Assembly (NCBI RefSeq): GCF_010548375.1
Contig: NZ_JAAGLY010000011.1
Coordinates: 1 to 64,000 of the forward strand
Source: Streptomyces sp. SID13726
GTDB taxonomy: Bacteria > Actinomycetota > Actinomycetes > Streptomycetales > Streptomycetaceae
DNA length: 64,000 bases
Direction: 5' to 3'
Both the position numbers and the translations under genes were made by a program. Numbering within the stretch: the first letter of the stretch is position 1; every line of letters begins with the position of its first letter. This document shows, one piece after another, positions 1 to 7,581 of the stretch. The notes under the pieces were generated by a model. That model had not been told where the DNA came from, did not search any database, and saw nothing but the letters and a program-made list of their open reading frames with translations.

Positions 1-1
1 G

Positions 2-505
2 GCGCTGCTCGCGGAGTGCGCCGAGCGGCCGCTGGCGGAGGTCGGGGTGGCCGCGCTGGTGCGGCGGGCCGGGGTCGGCCGGGCGACCTTCTACGTCCAC
101 TACGACGGCCTGGAGGCGCTCGCCGTCGACGCCTGCGCGGATGTCGTACGGGACGCGGTGGAGGCGCTGCACGCCTGGCGGGGGCGGCCCGACCCGGTGC
201 ACGCGCCGCCCGCGCTCGCGGAGTTCTTCGCCTCGCTGACCCCGCACGCCGCCCTGTACCGGTCCCTGCTGGCGCCCGGTGGCGGCGGGCCGCTGGGCCG
301 GGTCCTGCACCGGGACCTGCGCGCCTACAGCCTGCGCGAACGCCATCTCGCGGGCGCCGCCGACGCCCCGCTGGTCGCCTCGGCGGTCGCGGCGACCTTC
401 GCGGGCGTGCTGGGCGACTGGCTGCACGGCCTGCTGGACGCGAGCGCGGCCGACATCGCCGACCAGGTCTGGCAGTTGCTGGTCGCGCTGCATGCGAGCC
501 GGTGA
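2..505 (+). CDS. TetR-family transcriptional regulator (5' end outside window)
   Basis: The gene enters from the left edge in frame 2, so its start is not in the window. The first visible residues form the end of a TetR helix-turn-helix: a VAALVRRAGVGRATFYVHY block, where ATFYVHY is the usual recognition-helix signature. A helical ligand-binding domain of about 130 residues follows, with a C-terminal DUHxL-like arrangement (GDWLHGLLD). Only a few N-terminal residues are probably missing, because TetR proteins usually have 20-40 residues before this block. The ligand and targets are unknown. The next gene to the right points towards it, so any target is probably self or further left. Confidence 0.85.
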   Translation, partial: ALLAECAERPLAEVGVAALVRRAGVGRATFYVHYDGLEALAVDACADVVRDAVEALHAWRGRPDPVHAPPALAEFFASLTPHAALYRSLLAPGGGGPLGRVLHRDLRAYSLRERHLAGAADAPLVASAVAATFAGVLGDWLHGLLDASAADIADQVWQLLVALHASR

Positions 506-649
506 GGTCCGCTCACTCGCAGGCCAGGGTCTCCACGTACGTCCGTGCACTCCTTTCGAGGACACGCACGTCCCGCCGACCTCAGGGGTCGTCGCCCAGG
601 TGGGCCCCCCGCACTCCAGCGCCCGGCCCGGCCGGTACCTCCCGCAACG

Positions 650-1600
650 TCAGCGTGCCGCCGTCTGGAACGTCCGCCGGTACGCCTGCGGGGACACCCC
701 GATCGCGGCGTGCAGGTGCTGTCGCAGGGACGCGCCGGTGGCGAAGCCGACCTGGCCGGCGATCTGGTCGACCGACAGGTCGCTGGACTCCAGGAGGTGC
801 CGGGCCCGGACCACGCGCTGCTGGATCAGCCAGCGGCCGGGGCTGAGGCCGACCTCGTCGTTGAAGCGGCGGGCGAAGGTGCGCAGGCTCATCCGGGCGT
901 GGCCGGCGAGGTCGGCCAGGGCGAGGGGCTCGTCGAGGCGCTCCAGGGCCCACATCCGGGTCCCGGCCGTGCTCGCGGCGCCCGGTTCGGGGACGGGCTG
1001 GGCGATGTACTGGGCCTGGCCGCCGTCCCGGAACGGCGGGACGACACAGCAGCGGGCCACCCAGTTGGCGAGTTCCCCGCCGTGGTCCGTGCGGACGATG
1101 TGCAGGCACACGTCGACGCCGGAGGCCGCCCCGGCCGAGGTGAGCATCCGGCCGTCCTCGACGAAGAGCACGTCCGGGTCCAGGTCGACGCGCGGGAACA
1201 TCCGCCGGAAATGATCGGCGACGGCCCAGTGGGTGGTCGCCCTGCGGCCGTCGAGGAGCCCCGCGGCCGCGAGCACGAAGGCGCCCGTGCAGATGGAGAC
1301 GACCCGCGCGTCGGGGCGGATCAGCTCCAGGGCCGCCCGGACGGCGTCCGGCAGGTCTCCGCTCACCCGGGAGGGGTCGACGGGGGCGATCACCACGGTG
1401 TCCGCGGTGCCGAGGATCTCGGGGCCGTGGTCGACGCCGATGGTGAAGTCCGCGTTGCTGCGCACCGGACGGCCGTCGACCGTGCAGGTCAGCACTTCGT
1501 ACCTGCCGTCGGCGGCGTTGAAGATCCGGGCCGGGATGCCCAGTTCGAAGGGGTAGACGCCGTCCAGCGCCAGGACCACCACTCGTTCCACATGTGCCAT
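650..1600 (-). CDS. GlxA-family AraC-type regulator with DJ-1/PfpI domain
   Basis: 316 residues. Residues about 1-170 are a DJ-1/PfpI (GATase1-like) domain with the typical nucleophile-elbow-like block VVSICTGAFVLAAAGLLDG. The C-terminal ~100 residues are a double AraC helix-turn-helix (MSLRTFARRF and GFATGASLRQHL). This is the GlxA/AdpA architecture, normally a DNA-binding activator or repressor without enzymatic activity. The gene is divergent from an MDR oxidoreductase with a 70-bp gap, so that gene is the likely target. No Shine-Dalgarno is visible. A TAGAAT box ends 6 nt before the ATG, which suggests a leaderless transcript. The effector is unknown. Confidence 0.9.
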   Translation of the reverse strand: MAHVERVVVLALDGVYPFELGIPARIFNAADGRYEVLTCTVDGRPVRSNADFTIGVDHGPEILGTADTVVIAPVDPSRVSGDLPDAVRAALELIRPDARVVSICTGAFVLAAAGLLDGRRATTHWAVADHFRRMFPRVDLDPDVLFVEDGRMLTSAGAASGVDVCLHIVRTDHGGELANWVARCCVVPPFRDGGQAQYIAQPVPEPGAASTAGTRMWALERLDEPLALADLAGHARMSLRTFARRFNDEVGLSPGRWLIQQRVVRARHLLESSDLSVDQIAGQVGFATGASLRQHLHAAIGVSPQAYRRTFQTAAR

Positions 1601-1634
1601 GGCACGATTCTATCGGATGTTGGCAATCATGCCA
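1600..1634. promoter_or_regulatory. Candidate GlxA/AdpA-type operator region
   Basis: TGGCACGATT at 1600-1609 matches 9 of 10 positions of the AdpA consensus TGGCSNGWWY and covers the predicted -10 (TAGAAT, minus strand) of the GlxA-family gene. A second element, TGGCA-ATCA-TGCCA, is a perfect 5+4+5 dyad at 1621-1634. Both sit between the divergent regulator and oxidoreductase. AdpA belongs to the same structural family as this regulator, so autoregulation or AdpA binding is plausible. This is inferred from sequence only. Confidence 0.4.
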
Positions 1635-1670
1635 TTTCCCCGTCGGGCGGCCCCCGGCAGGCTGAACAGC

Positions 1671-2621
1671 ATGAGCACTGTGAACACGATTCGAGTCATC
1701 AGCCAGGACGTCCTCGGCGGTCCCGAGGTCCTGAAGGAAGTCGAGGTGGAGCGTCCGCAGCCGCGGCCCAACGAGGTGCTGGTGCGGGTGCGGGCCGCCG
1801 GTCTCAATCCCACCGACTGGAAGCACCGCGCGCTCGGCCTCTTCCTGGGCGAGCCGCCGTTCGTCCTGGGCTGGGACGTGTCGGGCGTGGTCGAGGCGGT
1901 CGGGTTCGGCGTCGCGGACCTCGCGCCCGGCGACGAGGTCTTCGGGATGCTGCCCTACCCGTACGGCCACGGCTCGCACGCCGAGTACGTCATCACCCCG
2001 GGCCGCGCCCTGGTGCACAAGCCTGCCACGCTCAGCCATGTCGAGGCCGGAGCGCTCCCGCTGGTCTCCCTGACCGCGTGGCAGGCCCTGGTGGAGCACG
2101 CCGGCCTCCGGCCGGGGCAGCGGGTCCTGGTGCACGCGGCGGCCGGTGGCGTCGGGCACGTGGCCGTCCAGATCGCCAAGGCGCGGGGCGCGTACGTGAT
2201 CGGTACGGCCAGCGCGGGCAAGCACGAGTTCCTGCGCGGGCTGGGCGCGGACGAGCTGATCGACTACCGGGAGAGCGACTTCGCCGAGGCCGTGAAGGAC
2301 GTCGACGTGGTCCTCGACACCCTGGGCGGCGACACCGCGCTGCGCTCGCTGCGGGTGCTGCGTCCGGGCGGTCTGGTGGTGTCGATCCTGCCGGTGGGCG
2401 CGGACGGGTTCCGCGAGGAGGTCGAGCGGCTCGGGGTGCGGGCCCTCAACATGCTGGTGGACGCCGACCGTGCCGGGATGAAGGCGATCGCGGAGCTGGT
2501 GGACGCGGGGAAGCTGCGCCCCGCGATCGCCGGCACCTTCCCGCTGGCCGCTGCCGCCGAGGCACACGCGCTCGGCGACACCGGCCGCACCACGGGGAAG
2601 CTGGTCCTCACGGTCGACTGA
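1671..2621 (+). CDS. MDR-family NADP-dependent zinc-type oxidoreductase (quinone oxidoreductase-like)
   Basis: 316 residues from the ATG at 1671. A GroES-like N-terminal domain leads into a Rossmann domain with the NADPH motif HAAAGGVGHVAVQIA at about residue 150. The zinc-ligand pattern of true alcohol dehydrogenases is absent, which places it with quinone/enone reductases. An in-frame ATG at 1599 would add 24 residues unlike the family and would overlap the divergent start, so it was not used. It probably reduces a quinone or reactive enone substrate and is likely controlled by the divergent GlxA-type regulator. It ends one base before the convergent alcohol dehydrogenase gene. Confidence 0.88.
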   Translation: MSTVNTIRVISQDVLGGPEVLKEVEVERPQPRPNEVLVRVRAAGLNPTDWKHRALGLFLGEPPFVLGWDVSGVVEAVGFGVADLAPGDEVFGMLPYPYGHGSHAEYVITPGRALVHKPATLSHVEAGALPLVSLTAWQALVEHAGLRPGQRVLVHAAAGGVGHVAVQIAKARGAYVIGTASAGKHEFLRGLGADELIDYRESDFAEAVKDVDVVLDTLGGDTALRSLRVLRPGGLVVSILPVGADGFREEVERLGVRALNMLVDADRAGMKAIAELVDAGKLRPAIAGTFPLAAAAEAHALGDTGRTTGKLVLTVD

Positions 2622-2622
2622 C

Positions 2623-3729
2623 TCAGAAGGTCAGGACCGGCTTGATGGCCTTGCCCGCTCCCATGTCCCGCACCGCCTGGTCGATGTCCGCGAACGGATA
2701 GGTGCTGATCAGGCGGTGCAGCGGGAGCCGCCCCTCCTTCACCAGGCGGACCAGGGCGGGGATGAAGCTCTGGGTCTCGGCGTCGCCGAGGGTGAGGCCG
2801 ACGACCTTCTTGCCGCCGAGCAGCCCGTTGACGTCGAGGGAGACCTCGGTGCCGAAGGGCGGGGCGCCCACGACGACCACCGTGCCGCGGGCGGCGAGCG
2901 CGTCGACACCCTGGCGCAGGACGCCGACGTTGCCGGTGGTCTCCACGATGCCGTCGGCACCCTGTCCGCCGGTGATCGCGGCGAGCGCCTCGCCGAGGTC
3001 CTCCTCGCCGGCGTTGACGGTGCGGGTGGCGCCCAACTCCCTGGCCAGTTCGAGGCGTTCGGCCACCCGGTCGACGGCGACGATCGTCGTGGCGGGGGTG
3101 AGGGCGGCGGCCATGACGGCGGAGAGTCCGACGGCTCCGGCGCCGAGGACGGCGATGGTGGACCCGGTGCCGGGCTTCAGTACGTTCCACACCGCGCCGA
3201 CTCCGGTCTGCACTCCGCAGCCGAGCGGGGCGACGGACTCCAGCGGTACGTCCCGGTCGACCTTGACGAGGCTGCGCTCGTCGACCAGGGCGCGCTCGGC
3301 GAAGGAGGACTGGCCGAAGAAGTGGCCGCCGAGCGGCTCGCCGTCCCGGCTGATGGTGCTGGTGCCGTCCGCCCGGCGACCGCCGAGGAGGTTGAGCGGC
3401 AGCCAGGTCGCGCAGTAGGCGGGGTGGCCGCCGTCGCAGTTGCGGCAGTCGCCGCAGGACGTGAAGGACAGCACGACGTGGTCGCCGGGGGCGACGCCGG
3501 TGACGGCGGGGCCGACGGCCTCGACGACTCCCGCGCCCTCGTGGCCCAGGACTCCGGGCAGCGGGAAGGGGAGGCCGCCGCTCGCCACGCCCAGGTCGGT
3601 GTGGCACAGCCCGGTGGCGACCATGCGGACGACCGCCTCGCGCGGTCCGGGCTCGTCGAGGGTGACGTCGGAGAGGGTGAAGGGCGCGCCGCCGGACTCG
3701 ACGACCGCGGCACGGGTGGTGATGGACAT
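2623..3729 (-). CDS. NAD(P)-dependent zinc alcohol dehydrogenase
   Basis: 368 residues. The catalytic zinc region reads GLCHTDLGVASG, then GHEGAGVVEAVG. The structural zinc site has four cysteines in SCGDCRNCDGGHPAYC. The coenzyme fold contains VLGAGAVGLSAVMAA. This is the class-III/aryl-alcohol dehydrogenase branch of medium-chain dehydrogenases. It lies 23 bp downstream of an aldehyde dehydrogenase on the same strand, so the two probably act in series (alcohol to aldehyde to acid). Control by the divergent MarR protein is inferred from two palindromes in the shared promoter region. The substrate is unknown; an aromatic or short aliphatic alcohol is possible. Confidence 0.9.
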   Translation of the reverse strand: MSITTRAAVVESGGAPFTLSDVTLDEPGPREAVVRMVATGLCHTDLGVASGGLPFPLPGVLGHEGAGVVEAVGPAVTGVAPGDHVVLSFTSCGDCRNCDGGHPAYCATWLPLNLLGGRRADGTSTISRDGEPLGGHFFGQSSFAERALVDERSLVKVDRDVPLESVAPLGCGVQTGVGAVWNVLKPGTGSTIAVLGAGAVGLSAVMAAALTPATTIVAVDRVAERLELARELGATRTVNAGEEDLGEALAAITGGQGADGIVETTGNVGVLRQGVDALAARGTVVVVGAPPFGTEVSLDVNGLLGGKKVVGLTLGDAETQSFIPALVRLVKEGRLPLHRLISTYPFADIDQAVRDMGAGKAIKPVLTF

Positions 3730-3752
3730 CGGTGGAACTCCTCTGGAAGCGC

Positions 3753-5207
3753 TCAGCCGAGCGAGACAACGACGGACTTGACCTTGGTGTAGGCGTCCAG
3801 CGCCTCGGGGCCGTACTCGCGGCCGTAGCCGGAGTCCTTGACCCCGCCGAAGGGCACCGCGGGGTCGAGCATCGCCCAGTCGTTGACCCAGACGATGCCC
3901 GCCTGGAGCCGGTCGGCGACCCGGTGCGCACGGGCCAGGTTGGTGGTCTGGACGCCCGAGGCCAGGCCGTACGGCGTCGAGTTGGCGAGGGCGACCGCCT
4001 CGTCCTCGGTGTCGAAGGGCTGCACGGTGAGGACCGGCCCGAAGATCTCCTCCTGCACGACCCGGGAGTCGTTGGAGAGGTCGGCGATGACGGTGGGCCG
4101 GTAGTAGTAGCCGCCGTCGAGGTCGAGGCGCTCACCGCCGCAGACGATCCGGCCGCCCTCCTTGCGGGCGAGGTCGACGTACTCCTCGACCTTCTTGAGG
4201 TGCTTCTCCCCCGCCATCGGCCCGACGACGGTCCCCGGGTCGCGCGGGTCGCCCACCGGCACGCCGGGGACGGCTTCGGCGAGGATGCCGAGCAGCGTGC
4301 TGAGGACGGGTCGGGCCACGAGGAGGCGCGGGCCGCCCATGCAGAACTGGCCGGTGTTGAAGACGAACGCCTTGATGATCGCGCCGACCGCCTTCTCCAG
4401 GTCGGCGTCCTCGAAGACGAGGTTGGCCGCGTTGCCGCCGAGTTCCATGGTGACGGGCTTGAGGGCCTCGCCGGCGGTGGCGGCGACGTGCCGGCCGATC
4501 GCGGTGGAGCCGGTGAAGGCGACCTTGTCGATGCCGCGGTGGCGCAGCAGGGCGTCACCGGCCACCGGTCCGGCGCCGGTGACGACGTTGACCACGCCGT
4601 CGGGTACGCCCGCCCGCTGGAGCAGCCCGGCCATGTAGAGGGCGCTGAGCGGGGTCTCGTCGGCCGGCTTGTGCACGACCGTGTTGCCGGCCGCGAGCGC
4701 GGGGCCGATCTTCGAACCGGCCAGGATCAGCGGGAAGTTGAAGGGGGTGATGGCGGCGACCACGCCGAGCGGCTCGCGCTTGGTGTAGGCGAGGGCGTTC
4801 ATGGGCGTGTCGCGGACGGCGCCGTCCAGGGAGTGGGCGAGGGCGGCGAAGTGCTCGTAGTCGTTGGCCGCGTTGGTCACGTCCACGGCGTGGCACAGCG
4901 AGATCGGCTTGCCGACGTCGAGGCTCTCCAACTGGGCGAGTTCATCGGCGTTCTCGCGGATCAGCTCGGCGACCCGGTACAGGATCCGGCCCCGCTCGCG
5001 GCCGCTCAGTCCGGACCAGGTGCCTCCGTCGAAGGCCTCCCGGGCGGCGCGCACGGCCGCGTCCACGTCGGCTGCGCCGGCCTCCGCGACGGTGGTGAGG
5101 GCCACGCCCCGGGACGGGTCGACTACCTCGGTGCGGGCGCCGTCGGCGGCCTCGCGCCACTGGCCTCCCACGAACAGCCGTCCGGGTTCGATCTCGATGG
5201 GGGACAT
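3753..5207 (-). CDS. NAD(P)-dependent aldehyde dehydrogenase
   Basis: 484 residues, full length for the ALDH superfamily. The general-base glutamate lies in MELGGNAANLVFED and the catalytic cysteine in FNTGQFCMGGPR. The Rossmann region has FTGSTAIGRHVA, and the C-terminal PFGGVKDSGYGREYG block is typical. A GTG lies just upstream at 5208-5210, but GAGGAG is spaced 5 nt from the ATG at 5207 and only 2 nt from the GTG, so the ATG is preferred. It is the first gene of a two-gene operon with the alcohol dehydrogenase. The promoter overlaps the second MarR-type palindrome. Confidence 0.93.
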   Translation of the reverse strand: MSPIEIEPGRLFVGGQWREAADGARTEVVDPSRGVALTTVAEAGAADVDAAVRAAREAFDGGTWSGLSGRERGRILYRVAELIRENADELAQLESLDVGKPISLCHAVDVTNAANDYEHFAALAHSLDGAVRDTPMNALAYTKREPLGVVAAITPFNFPLILAGSKIGPALAAGNTVVHKPADETPLSALYMAGLLQRAGVPDGVVNVVTGAGPVAGDALLRHRGIDKVAFTGSTAIGRHVAATAGEALKPVTMELGGNAANLVFEDADLEKAVGAIIKAFVFNTGQFCMGGPRLLVARPVLSTLLGILAEAVPGVPVGDPRDPGTVVGPMAGEKHLKKVEEYVDLARKEGGRIVCGGERLDLDGGYYYRPTVIADLSNDSRVVQEEIFGPVLTVQPFDTEDEAVALANSTPYGLASGVQTTNLARAHRVADRLQAGIVWVNDWAMLDPAVPFGGVKDSGYGREYGPEALDAYTKVKSVVVSLG

Positions 5208-5242
5208 CACCGCTCCTCAGCATCGTCGCCAAGATTTCAACT

Positions 5243-5257
5243 AACAGGATTCCTGTT
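5243..5257. promoter_or_regulatory. MarR-type operator 1
   Basis: AACAGGA-T-TCCTGTT is a perfect 7+1+7 palindrome. With the predicted minus-strand promoter (-35 TTGACA at 5293-5288, -10 GAGACT at 5270-5265), it falls on roughly +1 to +15 of the aldehyde dehydrogenase operon. It shares the core ACAGG-N3-CCTGT with the palindrome 34 bp away, and both lie between the MarR gene and its likely target operon. Confidence 0.7.
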
Positions 5258-5276
5258 GGTTCGCAGTCTCTTTACA

Positions 5277-5291
5277 GACAGGTTTCCTGTC
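5277..5291. promoter_or_regulatory. MarR-type operator 2 with overlapping divergent promoters
   Basis: GACAGG-TTT-CCTGTC is a perfect 6+3+6 palindrome. It overlaps the minus-strand -35 (TTGACA, 5293-5288). It also overlaps the -35/spacer of the predicted MarR promoter (CAGACA at 5275-5280, TAGCCT at 5299-5304, 18-bp spacer). Binding here would repress both directions. Confidence 0.7.
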
Positions 5292-5310
5292 AATGCTCTA
5301 GCCTGAACCC

Positions 5311-5748
5311 ATGCTCGACACACAGGTGACCAAGGCGCCCCCGTCGCTCCTCTACATGGTGAAGCAGGTGGAGCTCGTTGTCCGCTCCCACCTGGACGAG
5401 CTGGTCAGGCCGTCCGGGATCACCGCGCTCCAGTACACGGCCCTGACCGTCCTGGAGCGGCACGACGGGCTCTCCGCGGCGCAGCTGGCCCGGGACTCCT
5501 TCGTCACCGCCCAGTCGATCGCCGACCTGGTGCGCTCCCTGGAGACCCGCGGACTGGTGCGCCGCGAGCGCAATCCGGCCAACCGCCGGGAGCTGCTGAT
5601 CCTGCTGACCGACGCGGGCCGCGAGCTGCTCGCGCGCCACGAGAACGCCGTGCGGGAGCTGGAGGAGCGGATGGTGCGGGACCTCACCACGCACCAGACC
5701 CAGCAGTTTCGCCAGGCGCTCACCAAGGCCTGGCACGCCCTGTCGTGA
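5311..5748 (+). CDS. MarR-family transcriptional regulator
   Basis: 145 residues, the normal MarR size. The winged helix contains LTVLERHDGLSAAQLARDSFVTAQSIADLVRSLETRGLVRRERNPANRRELLILLT, with the DRR-like wing present as NRRE. It is divergent from the aldehyde/alcohol dehydrogenase operon, and two matching palindromes occupy the 103-bp gap. Repression of that operon and of itself is therefore likely, relieved by a phenolic or aldehyde-like ligand (inference). There is no Shine-Dalgarno; TAGCCT ends 6 nt before the ATG, suggesting a leaderless mRNA. Confidence 0.92.
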   Translation: MLDTQVTKAPPSLLYMVKQVELVVRSHLDELVRPSGITALQYTALTVLERHDGLSAAQLARDSFVTAQSIADLVRSLETRGLVRRERNPANRRELLILLTDAGRELLARHENAVRELEERMVRDLTTHQTQQFRQALTKAWHALS

Positions 5749-5981
5749 GCCCGGCGTGAGCCCGGCGCGACCTTGTGACAAAACGGCGGCCACAATTCAA
5801 AGACATATGTCAATCGAACATGCTCAAATTCACTCCATCGAGGGTAACTTGCAGGGCGGGGAAGGGATTTGCGCGCACCCCGGGCACGGTGACACGTCTA
5901 CGCTCACAGCACGTCGTCACCCCGGCCCCCGGTGACCTGCACCCTTTGCCGTCCGTGGAGCCGGTTGGAGGCGATGTCGTC
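5749..5981. other. Non-coding stretch before the STAS gene
   Basis: 233 bp without a convincing gene. It contains an unusually AT-rich island (about 5775-5835) with the perfect palindrome GACATATGTC at 5802-5811, and a TACGCT box at 5899-5904 that could be a -10. An open frame runs from 5775 into the STAS gene, but its first ~70 codons look non-coding, so they were left out. No terminator hairpin stands out. Confidence 0.4.
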
Positions 5982-6362
5982 GTGCAGCAGGAACCTGCAC
6001 CGCTGTCCCGGCATCTGCGCGTCCACCAGGACCGCGGTCACACGGTCCTGGAGTTCCGCGGGGAGATCGACATCGCCGCGGCCATGGAGGTCCTGCCCTA
6101 TCTGGACCGGGTCACCGGTCGCCCGGAGCCGCGGCTGGTGATCGACCTCAGCGGTGTGGAGTTCTTCGACTGCTCCGGACTGCGGCTGCTGTACCGGGCT
6201 CGGGCACGCGTCCTCGACAACGACGGCCGGCTGCTCCTGGTCTGCACCCACCCGCTCACCCTGCGGATCATCCGGGTGACCGGTCTGTCCCGGCTGCTGC
6301 CCCCGCAGCCGTCGGTGGACGCGGCCCTGGAACAGCCCGAGGCCACGTCCGAGACGTTATGA
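5982..6362 (+). CDS. STAS-domain anti-sigma factor antagonist; last sense codon is TTA
   Basis: 126 residues from a GTG preceded by GGAGG at 5967-5971. The STAS fold is clear: HTVLEFRGEIDIAAA, then RLVIDLSGVEFFDCSGLRLLY, where Ser65 in DCSG is the residue phosphorylated by anti-sigma kinases in this family. It should act in the cytoplasm in a partner switch that frees a SigB-like sigma factor. No anti-sigma kinase gene is adjacent. The codon before the TGA stop is TTA (6357-6359), read only by the bldA tRNA in Streptomyces, so full translation may depend on development. Upstream in-frame starts exist; the chosen one matches domain length. Confidence 0.8.
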   Translation: MQQEPAPLSRHLRVHQDRGHTVLEFRGEIDIAAAMEVLPYLDRVTGRPEPRLVIDLSGVEFFDCSGLRLLYRARARVLDNDGRLLLVCTHPLTLRIIRVTGLSRLLPPQPSVDAALEQPEATSETL

Positions 6363-6428
6363 CCCCGCTCGGCATGCATGGTGGTGCCGCAGCCCGAAGT
6401 TCTCCCCGGCCCGCCCCTGCACACCCGT

Positions 6429-7382
6429 CTATTCGCTCCGCGGCGCGTCGAACAGGGCGCTGACGGACTCACCGTTGTGAATGCGCCGTACGGCCTCGGC
6501 GAGCGCCGGGGCGATGGACAGGATGCGCAGCTTGTCGGTGCGCTCCTCGTCGGGGACCGGCACGGTGTTGGTGCAGACGATCTCCAGCACGTCGGGCTGC
6601 TCGCCGATCCGCTTGAGGGCACCGTCGGCGAAGAGCCCGTGCGTACAGGCGACCCGGATCGAGCGCGGCCCCAACTCCCGCAGCCTGCCCAGCAGTTCGA
6701 GGACCGTCGAGCCCTTGGCGATCTCGTCGTCCAGCACGATGACGTCCCGCCCTGCGACCTCGCCGATGACGTCGCTGATGCTGACCCGGTCGTCCGCGAA
6801 CCGCTGCTTGGCGCCGGCGGCCACCTGGGCGCCGATCAGCCGGGCGAAGGCGGCCGCCTCCTTGGCGTTGCCGAGGTCCGGGGAGACGACGGTGGTGCGC
6901 GAGAGGTCGTACTGCCGGAAGTGCGCGGCCAGTTCACGCAGTGCGTGCAGGTGGTCGACGGGCACCGAGAAGAAGCCGTGGACCTGCGGCGAGTGCAGGG
7001 TCATGGCCAGGACACGGCTCGCACCGGCCGACACCATCAGGTCGGCGACGAGCCGCCCGCCCAGCGAGATGCGGGGCGCGTCCTTCTTGTCGGAGCGCGC
7101 GTAGGAGTAGTGCGGCATCACGACGGTGATCCGGCGCGCGGAGGCACCCCGCGCCGCGTCGCACATCAGCAGCAGCTCCACCAGGTGCTCCTGGACCGGC
7201 CTGACCAGCGGCTGGACGAGGAAGACGTCCCGTTCCCGGCAGTTGGCCTGGAGCTGCACCTCCAGGCAGTCGTTGGCGAAGCGGCTGACCCGGGTGGGGC
7301 TGAGCGGCACACCGAGATGCGCGCAGACCTCCGCCGCCAGCTCGGGGTGGGCACTACCGCTGAACACGGCGATGTCTCGCAC
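6429..7382 (-). CDS. prs: Ribose-phosphate pyrophosphokinase (PRPP synthetase)
   Basis: 317 residues from a GTG with GAGGAG 7 nt upstream. It makes PRPP from ribose-5-phosphate and ATP. The ATP flexible-loop region reads PHYSYARSDKKDAPRISLGGRLVADL. The PRPP-binding loop is VIVLDDEIAKGSTVLELL, which differs from the classical DDMIDTAGT and suggests a divergent, secondary isozyme. The frame stays open far upstream because of GC bias, but homology begins at VRDIAVFSGSAHPELA. It is divergent from a ribosome-protection GTPase with a 199-bp gap. Confidence 0.9.
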   Translation of the reverse strand: MRDIAVFSGSAHPELAAEVCAHLGVPLSPTRVSRFANDCLEVQLQANCRERDVFLVQPLVRPVQEHLVELLLMCDAARGASARRITVVMPHYSYARSDKKDAPRISLGGRLVADLMVSAGASRVLAMTLHSPQVHGFFSVPVDHLHALRELAAHFRQYDLSRTTVVSPDLGNAKEAAAFARLIGAQVAAGAKQRFADDRVSISDVIGEVAGRDVIVLDDEIAKGSTVLELLGRLRELGPRSIRVACTHGLFADGALKRIGEQPDVLEIVCTNTVPVPDEERTDKLRILSIAPALAEAVRRIHNGESVSALFDAPRSE

Positions 7383-7581
7383 GGATCCGCTCCTCGGATG
7401 ATCATCTCGGGCTGCCGCGGTCATGCTACTGGCCGCCGAAATTCGGTTGCGGTCCCCCGGAGGCGGGGCGCCATCATGGCGGGGTCCGAGCCCCCTCACG
7501 TCAGGACCCCTCGCATGCGCCGACTCCTCGAAGTCACCCAGTGCCCCCTTCGGCCCACGGCTTCCGAGGACTCCATCCCGT

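Noticed and set aside
582..2567. A 661-codon open frame on the minus strand across the regulator and oxidoreductase
   Set aside because: Arg/Pro/Gly-rich translation without family motifs; it is the antisense or out-of-frame shadow of two well-supported genes in GC-rich DNA.
5802..5811. GACATATGTC palindrome as a regulatory site
   Set aside because: Too short, and no promoter with acceptable spacing could be placed around it; noted only as part of an AT-rich gap.
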